This document shows positions 7,652-14,991 of a DNA stretch of 64,000 nucleotides, in pieces. The stretch is from Streptomyces pinistramenti. Lineage in GTDB: Bacteria > Actinomycetota > Actinomycetes > Streptomycetales > Streptomycetaceae. Made by a program: the position numbers and the translations under genes. The notes beneath the pieces are model-generated. The model was given only the letters and a program-made list of their open reading frames with translations. It was not told the origin of the DNA and did not search any database. Where the stretch lies: positions 1 to 64,000 of the forward strand of contig NZ_JAJCXB010000029.1 in NCBI RefSeq assembly GCF_020564935.1. Direction: 5' to 3'. How positions within the stretch are numbered: position 1 is the first letter of the stretch; every line of letters starts with the position of its first letter.

Positions 7652-8553
7652 AGGGCGTAGTCCTGGCGGGCGGGAACGGGACACGGCTGCAGCCCCTCAC
7701 CCTGGTGGGTTCCAAACAGCTCGCCCCGGTCTACGACAAGCCCATGGTCTATTACCCGCTGTCCGTGCTCATGCTCGCGGGCATCGACGATGTCCTCATC
7801 ATCACCCGCCCCGCAGAGATCGAGCTGTTCCGCAGGTTGTTCGGATGCGGCAGCAGGCTCGGCATGCATATCGACTACGCGGCCCAGGAGGAGCCACGGG
7901 GCATCGCCGACGCCTTCCGTGTCGGCGCCGACCGCATAACGGGCGAGGACTGCGCCCTGGTCCTGGGCGACAACCTCTTCCACGGCGCCAAGCTGCCCTC
8001 CATACTGCGCAGAGCTGCGCGAGAGCTGCGCGGCTGTGTCCTCTTCGGCCAGCACGTCGCCGAGCCCCAGCGCTTCGGCGTCGCTGAGATCGGCGCGAAG
8101 GGCAATCTCCTCTCCATCGAGGAGAAGCCGGAGCACCCGCGCTCCAACCTCGCGATCCCGGGCCTGTACTTCTTCGACGACACCGTGACGGGCATCGCGC
8201 GGGGCCTGCGGCCCTCGGCGCGCGGCGAGTTGGAGATCACCGACGTTCTGCGCGCGTATCTGGCGGAGGGGCGTGCCGACTTGATCCGGCTCGGCCAGGA
8301 CGTCACCTGGCTGGACACCGGAACGCACGAATCCCTTCTCGACGCGGGCCGGTTCGTCCGAGACGTACAGCACCGCCAGGGCTCGCGTCTCGGCTGTGTC
8401 GAGGAGATCGCCATGCGCATGGGCTTCATCAGCGCGGATGCCTGCTACGAGCTCGGTGCCGAGATGAGCGATTCGCCCTACGGCCAGTACGTCATGGAGA
8501 GGGCTCGCGCACACCGCCTGGACCCGGCACCCGCCACCTTCCTGGAGGAATGA
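7648..8553 (+). CDS. rmlA: Glucose-1-phosphate thymidylyltransferase (RmlA), 301 aa
   Basis: Makes dTDP-glucose from glucose-1-phosphate and dTTP, the first step to dTDP-deoxysugars. The nucleotide-binding signature (VVLAGGNGTRLQPLT), SKQLAPVYDKPMVYYPLSVL, the LGDNLFHG motif and the GVAE...EEKP region are all present, with WLDTGTHESLL near the end; length fits the short RmlA type. I choose the GTG at 7648 because it gives the canonical start (Met-Lys-Gly-Val-Val-Leu); an in-frame ATG at 7621 would add nine residues. It overlaps the broken rmlB by ATGA. Probably functional, but its pathway is interrupted in this window. Confidence 0.9.
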   Translation: MKGVVLAGGNGTRLQPLTLVGSKQLAPVYDKPMVYYPLSVLMLAGIDDVLIITRPAEIELFRRLFGCGSRLGMHIDYAAQEEPRGIADAFRVGADRITGEDCALVLGDNLFHGAKLPSILRRAARELRGCVLFGQHVAEPQRFGVAEIGAKGNLLSIEEKPEHPRSNLAIPGLYFFDDTVTGIARGLRPSARGELEITDVLRAYLAEGRADLIRLGQDVTWLDTGTHESLLDAGRFVRDVQHRQGSRLGCVEEIAMRMGFISADACYELGAEMSDSPYGQYVMERARAHRLDPAPATFLEE

Positions 8554-9140
8554 TGCATCTCCTGGTCACCGGCGCCGGCGGCTTCATCGGTTCCACGTAC
8601 GTCCACATGCTGCTCGCGCCCAACCCCCTTGAGACGGCGGTCGAGGTCTGCCGCGTCGCCGTGCTCGACGACCTCGACCTCGCCCACTCCCGGCTGAGCT
8701 TCGTCCGGGGTGACATCTGCGACGCTGAGCTCGTCGACCGGGTCATGGTCCTCTGCTGCCACCGCGCCTACGGCCTGGACGTCCGGGTCACCCGCTGCTG
8801 CGACGCATACGGGCCGCGGCAGTTCCCCGAGAAGGTCATTCCACGTTCGTCTCGCGCCTGCTCGACGGCCGCGAGGTACCGCTCTACGGCGACGGCGGCA
8901 ACATCCGCGACGGCTGCACGTGGAGGACCGCTGCCGTGTCGTGGACCTGGTGGGCGTCGGCGGCGGGATCTACGAGATCGGCGGCGGCACCGAGCTGAGC
9001 AACCTCGAACTGACAGGGCTGCTGCTCGAAGTGAGCTCGGCTACCGCCCGTGGCGACTTCGCGTCCGGGCTCGCCGAGGCCGTCGCCTGCGGGACGTGGG
9101 CTCCTGGTGGGAGCCGACAGGCGCCGGCACCACGACATGA
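8550..9140 (+). pseudogene. rmlB: dTDP-glucose 4,6-dehydratase (RmlB) with internal deletion and frameshifts
   Basis: Starts at ATG 8550 overlapping the rmlA stop. The Rossmann motif (TGAGGFIGS) and FVRGDICDAELVDRVM are intact. The sequence then jumps to HRAYGLDVRVTRC and YGPRQFPEKVIP, losing about 90-100 residues, among them the TDE and YxxxK catalytic motifs. After that DGREVPLYGDGGNIRD and IYEIGGGTELSNLELT lie in other frames, then a DFASGLAE piece and a WWEP ending. At about 590 bp against a normal 980 bp it cannot encode an active dehydratase. A functional copy elsewhere in the genome would be needed for any dTDP-deoxysugar. Confidence 0.88.
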
Positions 9141-9255
9141 CCGAGCAGTCCGCGGGCCGCAACGCTATCGAGGCCGCTCACCGGTGAAGCGGCCTGCGAC
9201 CTCGATCCGGCAGCGCAGGACCCGACGTTCCGTCAGAACGACGGCAGCCGTGCGG

Positions 9256-10140
9256 TCACGCCGGCGCGCTGAATTCGAGCCGGTGGCCGTCCGGCAACTG
9301 GAACACGAACTCGCGGACGCCCCAGGGTTGTTCGACGGGCGGTTCGACCTGGCCGCTCTCCGCCTCGATGGCTCGCTGGTAGAGGCTGTCGAATTCGGTA
9401 CCGACGTCGAGAGCGAGAGTCACCGGCCCGCTCTGTGACTGCGACGCGGTGACGAGCCGGAGGCTGGGCCCCACGCTCCACGGTCCGAGCACCAGCCCGG
9501 CGACCTCGATGGGCTCGCCCACGGCGAATCCCACTCTGGCGGACAGAATCGGCTGCAGCAGTTCGAGGGTGGCCGGTACGTCGGCCACCGGGAGCACGGG
9601 CTCCACGTGCAGTACGGGGGACGGCTCCTGCCTCTTCCGCGTGTTCGTCCGGCCGAGCACGACCACCTCGTGGGGGTGTGCCTGGTGGGTGTACCGCTGG
9701 GCCAGCATGCCCCGGCAAGTCATGTCGAGCCGTCGGCATACGGCGAGCGACCGCGTGTTGCTCGCCTGGACCCACGCCTCGACCCGGTCGAGTCCGACGT
9801 GCACGAAGGCGTGCTCGATGACGGCCGCCGCTGCTTCGGTGGCGTAACCCCGCCCCCACGCGCGCTTGGCCAGGATCCAGGTGAGGCCGGGAATCTCCAC
9901 CGCCCCCAGCAGGCCGACCAACCCGACGACCGTGTCGTTCTCGGCGCGGATGGTCCACAGCATGGCGCCGCTCTGCGCGTTGTCCTCGGCCAGCAGGAGC
10001 CGTGTCTCCGCCGCCGAGGCGGTCTCCGGTCGGGTCCACCAGGCCATGACCTCCGGATCGCCGTACGCCGTGTGCAGTGCTTCGGCGTCCGCGTCGGGAT
10101 CCAAGGGAACCAGGCTGAGGCGGGCAGTGGCCAGTTTCAC
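9256..10140 (-). CDS. GNAT acetyltransferase fused to VOC domain; probable bleomycin-type N-acetyltransferase, 294 aa
   Basis: Residues 1 to about 175 form a GNAT acetyltransferase of the RimJ/RimL type (LSLVPLDPDADAEAL; acetyl-CoA loop in KRAWGRGYATEAA; NTRSLAVCRRLDM). Residues 190-294 form a vicinal oxygen chelate/glyoxalase-like domain (HVEPVLPVADVPATLELL, ending REFVFQLPDGHRLEF). The known bleomycin N-acetyltransferase BlmB has, as I recall, the same layout and about 300 residues, with a C-terminal half shaped like the bleomycin-binding protein. Given its place at the end of a bleomycin-type cluster, self-resistance by acetylating the metal-free drug is the likely role. The GTG at 10140 has AAAGGA upstream; a longer frame to 10185 would need TTG and lacks a site. 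Confidence 0.78.
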   Translation of the reverse strand: MKLATARLSLVPLDPDADAEALHTAYGDPEVMAWWTRPETASAAETRLLLAEDNAQSGAMLWTIRAENDTVVGLVGLLGAVEIPGLTWILAKRAWGRGYATEAAAAVIEHAFVHVGLDRVEAWVQASNTRSLAVCRRLDMTCRGMLAQRYTHQAHPHEVVVLGRTNTRKRQEPSPVLHVEPVLPVADVPATLELLQPILSARVGFAVGEPIEVAGLVLGPWSVGPSLRLVTASQSQSGPVTLALDVGTEFDSLYQRAIEAESGQVEPPVEQPWGVREFVFQLPDGHRLEFSAPA

Positions 10141-10188
10141 CGATGTGGTCCTTTCGTGCCTGCGTCGTCGAGCCCCTCGGGCCAAGGG

Positions 10189-11763
10189 TCAGACGACGCG
10201 CTTCGCTGTGCCAATGACCCGTTCGACGGCGTTCGGGCCGAGCCCTCGCCCGGACGCCAGATGCCGATGAATGAATTCTCGTGCCGTGGCGGGATCCAGG
10301 CCGATCATCCGTTGCTGCCGCTCGATGGTCGTCTTCCGCTCCTGGTAGCTGACCGGCAGTTTGTCCACCGAGTCGCACAACACGGAATACTCAGCGGCCA
10401 GATAGAGCTTGCGGAATTCCGTGGCGTGAAAATACCGGCCATAGTAGCTGATTCCGCCGATATGGACCAGCTCGTCGGACCAGTCCTGCTGCCATACCTG
10501 CTTTCCCGCGCTACGGGCCTCGGCGAACAGGGTCTGCGTCCGGTGCGCCAGCGGCCGCACCGCGTGCGTCCGGTACCCCGTGGCCGCGGCGGCGATCTGG
10601 TATCCCACCAGCGTGTCGAAGAACGGCGCTTCCGCCGGCGGCACCGGAAGTCCGGCCTCGTCTGCGGGCAGAACCTCCAGCAGCAGCCGACGCTGGGAGG
10701 CGGTGGGGATCCGGCAGTAGGTCCGGTGGTGCAGCAGGGGCACCTTGCTGCCACGCCAGTCGTAGTTCGTCGGGGACAGATACCTCCCCCTGGTCCGTAG
10801 TTCCGCGATGACCGCGGCGTTGAGGAACATCAGGTGTGTGCAGCCGATCGGCACTCCGGGCGCCGCCCGGTAGGTCCATACGGCGTTGACCGCTACACCG
10901 TCGTCGAACGAGGAGAGGTCTGAGAAGACCTTCGGCTCCAGGACGAAACAGTCGATGTCGATATATCCGAAGTTCGTCCTGTTGGCCTCGAACAGGAACT
11001 CCCACGCCGTATTGTCGTCGATTTCCAGTGCGGAGTTGTAGACCGGGCGGTCGAGGTTCTCGCTCAGCCACCGTTGCTCCTCGTCGGTCAGTCCCGAACC
11101 GAACAGCACCAGGTTCACCTCCGCCGGAATGTGCTTTTCCGAGGCGAGCACCCAATGGAGCAGGCCGCTGGTGAAGAACATGTACACGGGATTCAGTCGG
11201 CTCGGCAGGTTGCCGTAGAACCGCTCGAACCTGGCGTACTCCGCTCGTTCCTCCCGTGCGAACCGGACGTCGCGTACGACGGTGCGTACCCGTGGGGGAA
11301 CCACCTGTTCGGTGAGCCGGCGTAATGCCGGACGCCATCCTTCGCCGGCCTCGGCGAAGGCGACCCTGTTGCCCCAGTCGTCGCAGATCTCCAGCATCCG
11401 GCTGGACACCGCGGAGATGCCGATGCCGACATCGATACGGACGCCGCGCGCCCGTAGTTGGCCGGCCACACGGTCGATGTCGTCGACGAAGAAGACAGCG
11501 TCCCAGTACGACTGGTCCGGCCGACGGCGAACCGGTTCGCCGGATCCCTCCTCGGTCTGTGACAACAGCACAGCGCCACCGCGACGGGCGGCGGTGCACA
11601 GCGCCGCATGCGGTTGGGCACCGCCGAGGAGACTGACCTGCGCGAACCCCAACTGATCACGGTAGAAGCGCACGGCCCGGTCCAGCTCACCCACCCGCAG
11701 GCAGGGCACCCCCTGCCCGTTGCCGAGTACCAGATTCGCGAGTTTCCGTTTCACGCTCACCAC
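10189..11763 (-). CDS. VOC-domain/glycosyltransferase fusion, 524 aa
   Basis: Residues 1 to about 140 are a glyoxalase/bleomycin-resistance-like VOC domain (VPCLRVGELDRAVRFYRDQL, then VFFVDDID and CDDWGNRVAF). Residues 165-524 look like a GT-A glycosyltransferase: MFFTSGLLHWVLASEKHIP opens the fold and FGYIDIDCFV carries a DxD-type metal motif, followed by ISYYGRYFHATEFRKL. Adjacent GTG codons at 11763 and 11760 both follow AAGGAG; either may be used. A five-unit 9-bp repeat lies just upstream. In this cluster it could attach an extra sugar, as TlmK does for tallysomycin, while the VOC part may bind the peptide or add resistance. One Leu codon at 11323-11325 is TTA. Confidence 0.65.
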   Translation of the reverse strand: MVSVKRKLANLVLGNGQGVPCLRVGELDRAVRFYRDQLGFAQVSLLGGAQPHAALCTAARRGGAVLLSQTEEGSGEPVRRRPDQSYWDAVFFVDDIDRVAGQLRARGVRIDVGIGISAVSSRMLEICDDWGNRVAFAEAGEGWRPALRRLTEQVVPPRVRTVVRDVRFAREERAEYARFERFYGNLPSRLNPVYMFFTSGLLHWVLASEKHIPAEVNLVLFGSGLTDEEQRWLSENLDRPVYNSALEIDDNTAWEFLFEANRTNFGYIDIDCFVLEPKVFSDLSSFDDGVAVNAVWTYRAAPGVPIGCTHLMFLNAAVIAELRTRGRYLSPTNYDWRGSKVPLLHHRTYCRIPTASQRRLLLEVLPADEAGLPVPPAEAPFFDTLVGYQIAAAATGYRTHAVRPLAHRTQTLFAEARSAGKQVWQQDWSDELVHIGGISYYGRYFHATEFRKLYLAAEYSVLCDSVDKLPVSYQERKTTIERQQRMIGLDPATAREFIHRHLASGRGLGPNAVERVIGTAKRVV

Positions 11764-11775
11764 AGCGTCTCCTTG

Positions 11776-11820
11776 TCCTCTGGGTCCTCTGGGTCCTCTG
11801 GGTCCTCTGGGTCCTCTGGG
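11776..11820. repeat. Five perfect tandem copies of a 9-bp unit
   Basis: TCCTCTGGG is repeated five times on the plus strand (11776-11784 and onward to 11820), which is CCCAGAGGA on the transcribed sense. It fills most of the gap between the aminotransferase stop (11823) and the start of the VOC-glycosyltransferase (11763). Each unit contains a Shine-Dalgarno-like AGAGGA, and the array is followed by the authentic AAGGAG. Confidence 0.95.
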
Positions 11821-11822
11821 TG

Positions 11823-12980
11823 TTACGGCGTCCCGATCCCCGCCGGCCCGCTCAGTTCGGCGACGGCGGAACAGAGTTCGGTCGCCACCGTGTCGAGCTG
11901 TTCGTCGTCGAGGCCCTGGTGCAGCGGGATGCACAGGGTCTCCTCCGACGCGCGCTCGGCGCCGGGCAGTGGCGGCTGCGGACCGTAGGCGCTGACCAGG
12001 TGCAGCGGCGCGTAGCGAAAGCTCGTATAGACCCCGCGCCGGTACAGCCGCGTGGCGACCTCGTCACGGATGCGCCGGTCCATCCGCACCCAGTAGAAGT
12101 AGTACGAGGACTCGTGTCCTGGAGGCGGCGGAGGCGGGCAGCGCAGTCCCGCAACGCCCGCGAGTCTGCTGTTGTACCAGTGGGTGATCTCCTGGCGCCG
12201 CCGGATGAATGACGGCAGCCGCTCCAGCTGCACCGCCCCGATCGCCGACGCGATGTCGTTGGTGATCGACCGGCGGCCGAACGGTCCGACCTGGAAGTCC
12301 CACCAGCGTGCGCGGGTGGCCGCCTGCGCGTACCCGCTGACCTGTCGCATGCCGAGGTAGGCCCGTTCGGCGGCCCGGTGGGCCACCGCCGGATCTCTGG
12401 CGTAGAGCATGCCGCCGTCGCCCGTCACCAGGATCTTCATCGGGTCGAAGCTCCACAGCCCGATGTCGCCGAAGGTGCCGCAGGCGGTCCCGGCCGCCCG
12501 CGAGGCCACGGCGCAGGCGGCGTCCTCGACCAGTGGGATCCCGCGGTCGCGGCACAGTGCGGCGATGTTCTCCATGTCGCCCGGGTAGCCGCCGTAGTGG
12601 AGCACCAGGACAGCCCGGGTGGCCGCGGTGAGCCGGGGCGCGATGTGGTCCACGCCCGGGTTGAGCGTGGCCGGATCGACATCGCAGAACACGGGTGTGG
12701 CGCCCCGCGCCGCCACGGCGTTCGCCGCGCCGACGAAACTCACCGAGGGCAGGACGACCTCGTCACCGGGCCCGACGTCCAGCAGCTCCATCGCCAGGAA
12801 CAGCCCCTCGGTACAGGAGTTGAGCGAGACGAGCCGGTCGTCCGGCACACCGAGGTGCGCGGCGAACGCCGCCTCGAAGGTGCTGGTCCTTGGGCCCTTG
12901 CCCAGCCAGCCGCTGGCGAACACCGCGCGGACACCGGCCAGTTCTTCCTCGCCCACGGCCGGTTCGAACAGGTTGATCAT
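11823..12980 (-). CDS. DegT/DnrJ/EryC1 family PLP aminotransferase, 385 aa
   Basis: A fold-type I aminotransferase of the sugar-aminotransferase family. It starts MINLFEPAVGEEELAGV, keeps the cofactor-binding region (GLFLAMELLDVGPGDEVVLP), the VEDAACAVAS motif and the catalytic Lys in SFDPMKILVTGDGG, and has normal length. It typically places an amino group at C3 or C4 of a nucleotide-linked keto-deoxysugar. Bleomycin itself has no amino sugar, whereas tallysomycin carries 4-amino-4,6-dideoxytalose, so this gene and the nearby rml genes hint at a similar decoration. Start ATG 12980 overlaps the preceding stop (ATGA). The stop is TAA, unusual among these genes. It could instead act on a non-sugar substrate. 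Confidence 0.85.
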   Translation of the reverse strand: MINLFEPAVGEEELAGVRAVFASGWLGKGPRTSTFEAAFAAHLGVPDDRLVSLNSCTEGLFLAMELLDVGPGDEVVLPSVSFVGAANAVAARGATPVFCDVDPATLNPGVDHIAPRLTAATRAVLVLHYGGYPGDMENIAALCRDRGIPLVEDAACAVASRAAGTACGTFGDIGLWSFDPMKILVTGDGGMLYARDPAVAHRAAERAYLGMRQVSGYAQAATRARWWDFQVGPFGRRSITNDIASAIGAVQLERLPSFIRRRQEITHWYNSRLAGVAGLRCPPPPPPGHESSYYFYWVRMDRRIRDEVATRLYRRGVYTSFRYAPLHLVSAYGPQPPLPGAERASEETLCIPLHQGLDDEQLDTVATELCSAVAELSGPAGIGTP

Positions 12981-13960
12981 CGGCGTGGTCCGTGCGTGGT
13001 GTCCGCGCGTTCCCAGCGCACCTGGTCGCCGTCGAGGCGTACGCCTGTGAGCCCCGTGTCCGACATGTAGGTCGCGACCAGTTCCCGGACCCCGGCGTCC
13101 GGAGTGAGGACGATCTCTCCGTCGCGGATGTCCACCCTTTCCACGCCGCGTTCCCTCATGAATGCGATGATCTGCTCCTCGAAGTTCCGCCGCCGCCCGA
13201 GCACGCGCTGCCGGTGGTCGCCCTCCAGGTCCGGGTGCAGCACGTCGAGGATGAGCACCACCCTGTCCTCGGTGCCCCGGTGCCACACCTCGTGTTCGAA
13301 GGAGTCGTCAAAGACCAGACATCTGCCCTCCTGCCACTGCATCTCCCGGTCCGCCACGCGGATGCTCACTCCGGTCGGCACGATGATCGGCAGGTGGATC
13401 CGCAGCAGCGCGTTCGTCGGGCCGCAGTGCGGCATGATGTGCGTGCCGGGGGCGACCCTGGACATCGTGATCACTCCAGGGCTGAGTTCGGTGACGTCGG
13501 GGATCTTCTCCACGATGCTCGCCGTGACCGGGAACCGCACACGGACAGGGCTCTGCCAGCGGCCGTCCCGGTACAGATGTCCCTGTTTCCAGGAGCCCTT
13601 GCGGATCAGCCCGGCGTCGTCGGTGGTGGGCACCACCGGATCGAGCGGGCTGTCCAGCACCTTCTCCACTTCCGCCCTGATCCGCGGATAGTTCTCCTCC
13701 AGGTAGCCGACGAACCAGAACTCCCCCGGATCGTGCAGCGGCTGTGCGCGCAGTCCGGGAATGTGCTCCCGGGCCCGTTGCAGGGGCTGGTCCCAGACTC
13801 CCTGCTGGACCGCGGCGTTGGCGCACTCCATCGCCTTCGCCGTTTCACCGGCGTAGTGCCAGGCGTCGATCAGACTGGCGTAGTAGCGCCGGATCATCTG
13901 CGTCAGGTACGCGCGCGTCCCGACGGTGCCGGAGGTGCCCGCAATCTCGTTCTCGATCAT
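12977..13960 (-). CDS. Aspartyl/asparaginyl beta-hydroxylase-like dioxygenase, 327 aa
   Basis: Residues 90-270 match the AspH-type Fe(II)/2-oxoglutarate oxygenase fold. PHCGPTN supplies the first iron His and SFEHEVWH the second, with WQEGRCLVFDD between them, so the active site is complete. An N-terminal helical region (about 20-80) precedes it and a C-terminal extension of about 80 residues (NFEEQIIAFMRERGVERVDI) follows. It shares this whole layout with the paralogue at 18490-19419 and with the C-terminal part of the BlmF-like protein. The likely role is hydroxylation of the peptide, for example at the beta-carbon of His. ATG 13960 has a GGGGAGAGA tract upstream; the gap to the DUF5990 gene is 37 bp. 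Confidence 0.82.
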   Translation of the reverse strand: MIENEIAGTSGTVGTRAYLTQMIRRYYASLIDAWHYAGETAKAMECANAAVQQGVWDQPLQRAREHIPGLRAQPLHDPGEFWFVGYLEENYPRIRAEVEKVLDSPLDPVVPTTDDAGLIRKGSWKQGHLYRDGRWQSPVRVRFPVTASIVEKIPDVTELSPGVITMSRVAPGTHIMPHCGPTNALLRIHLPIIVPTGVSIRVADREMQWQEGRCLVFDDSFEHEVWHRGTEDRVVLILDVLHPDLEGDHRQRVLGRRRNFEEQIIAFMRERGVERVDIRDGEIVLTPDAGVRELVATYMSDTGLTGVRLDGDQVRWERADTTHGPRR

Positions 13961-13997
13961 GCTCGCTCTCTCCCCTCCCCAGTGGGTGAGGTGGTTT

Positions 13998-14393
13998 CTA
14001 CGTCGCGGACCAGCCATCCCCGTCGAGAACGGCCCGGCTCCGGCCGGCGTCGGCCACCGTGGCGTGGATCTCCTTCTTTCCTGCCACCTCGTCCACCGCA
14101 GGCAGGATGATCTTCGAGCGCCGGTACCACGGCTCCTCGCCCGATCCCCTGAAGCTGAGGTAGAGGAAGCGTTCTCCGGCGGGCCCGTGGACGAACGGGC
14201 CGCCGAAATCGACCCGTTGAACACCCGACACCTTCCGCTCACGCAACGTCAGGTCCACCTCGTAGCGCACCGATCCGTCCGGAGCGCTGACGCCCTCGGC
14301 CAGGCCGCCCGACGTGTCCTGCAGACCGACGCCCGCCGGACCCTCGGTCGGTTCGGCCCAGGTCACCACCGCGCGCAGCGTCGACTCAGCCAT
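13998..14393 (-). CDS. DUF5990-family protein, 131 aa
   Basis: A small soluble protein with VGLQDTSGG and YEVDLTLRERKVSGV, then VDFGGPFVHGPAGERFLYLS and FRGSGEEPWYRRSKIILP, consistent with the actinobacterial DUF5990 family, which has no established function. Start ATG 14393 overlaps the end of the ankyrin gene by eight bases, so the two are translated together. The pair sits between the BlmXI-like and hydroxylase genes. A role in the pathway is possible but not shown. Confidence 0.7.
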   Translation of the reverse strand: MAESTLRAVVTWAEPTEGPAGVGLQDTSGGLAEGVSAPDGSVRYEVDLTLRERKVSGVQRVDFGGPFVHGPAGERFLYLSFRGSGEEPWYRRSKIILPAVDEVAGKKEIHATVADAGRSRAVLDGDGWSAT

Positions 14394-14991
14394 GCCGGCC
14401 CCCGGTGGTGGCTTCCGGAACGAGGTCGAGGTCGTCGGGCACCGCGAAACCCAGCTCCTGTCGGCAAAAGCGCTCCCACTCCGCCGTGCGCGCGTCGAAC
14501 ACGACGTCTTCGCCGGGCCAGATCGCCGAGGTGACGGTGAAGTCGTGGTGCAGGTAGACCAGTGTGCTGTCGGGCAGTGGCTCGCCGTCGGGATCCGTCG
14601 CGGCCTCGGCGGGCCAGTCGCGGTAGGCCCTCAGCGCGTTCAGCGGATAGGCCCGGCAGTAGGGCATCCAGGAGGCGGCCCTGCTCTCACCGCCCGCCCG
14701 CTGTGCGTGCTCCCGCAGGATCCGGGCCGCGTCCCGGTGCCCTGCCGCCAGGGCGATCCCGTACGGCGACCGCTCGTCCTCGCCGGTGGCCAGCGGGTCC
14801 GCTCCCGCCTCCAGCAGGGCGGTCACCGTTGCCACGTCCCCGTGGCCCGCGGCCCGGTCCAGCGCTCTCCATCCTGTCTCGTCCTTGGCCGCCAGTTCCT
14901 CTGCGGTCGGCGCCAGGTCATGGATCTTCGCGCTGTCACCGGTTCTGCTCGCGGTCCAGAGCGCGATGTCGCGTCGGCTCCCGGCTGTCAT
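14386..14991 (-). CDS. Ankyrin-repeat protein, 201 aa
   Basis: Residues 1-110 hold about three ankyrin units (DIALWTASRTGDSAKI; GWRALDRAAGHGDVATVTAL followed by LEAGADPLA; YGIALAAGHRDAARIL). The rest (110-201) is a different region with TLVYLHHDFTVTSAIWPGED and WERFCRQELGF, which I do not recognise. It is cytoplasmic, without signal or membrane segment, and presumably a protein-protein interaction module. Start ATG 14991 overlaps the BlmXI-like stop (ATGA) and the stop overlaps the DUF5990 start, so it is embedded in the biosynthetic operon. A structural helper for the synthetases is possible. Confidence 0.75.
   Translation of the reverse strand: MTAGSRRDIALWTASRTGDSAKIHDLAPTAEELAAKDETGWRALDRAAGHGDVATVTALLEAGADPLATGEDERSPYGIALAAGHRDAARILREHAQRAGGESRAASWMPYCRAYPLNALRAYRDWPAEAATDPDGEPLPDSTLVYLHHDFTVTSAIWPGEDVVFDARTAEWERFCRQELGFAVPDDLDLVPEATTGGRHG

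Noticed and set aside
10141..10185. Longer TTG-started version of the GNAT-VOC protein
   Set aside because: The extra residues are Arg-rich and lack a ribosome binding site; GTG 10140 has AAAGGA upstream and begins at the usual GNAT start.
11764..11934. Collagen-like Pro-Arg-Gly N-terminus for the VOC-GT protein read through the 9-bp repeat
   Set aside because: The proper AAGGAG site lies downstream of the repeat and the upstream part overlaps the aminotransferase gene; the repeat is treated as untranslated.
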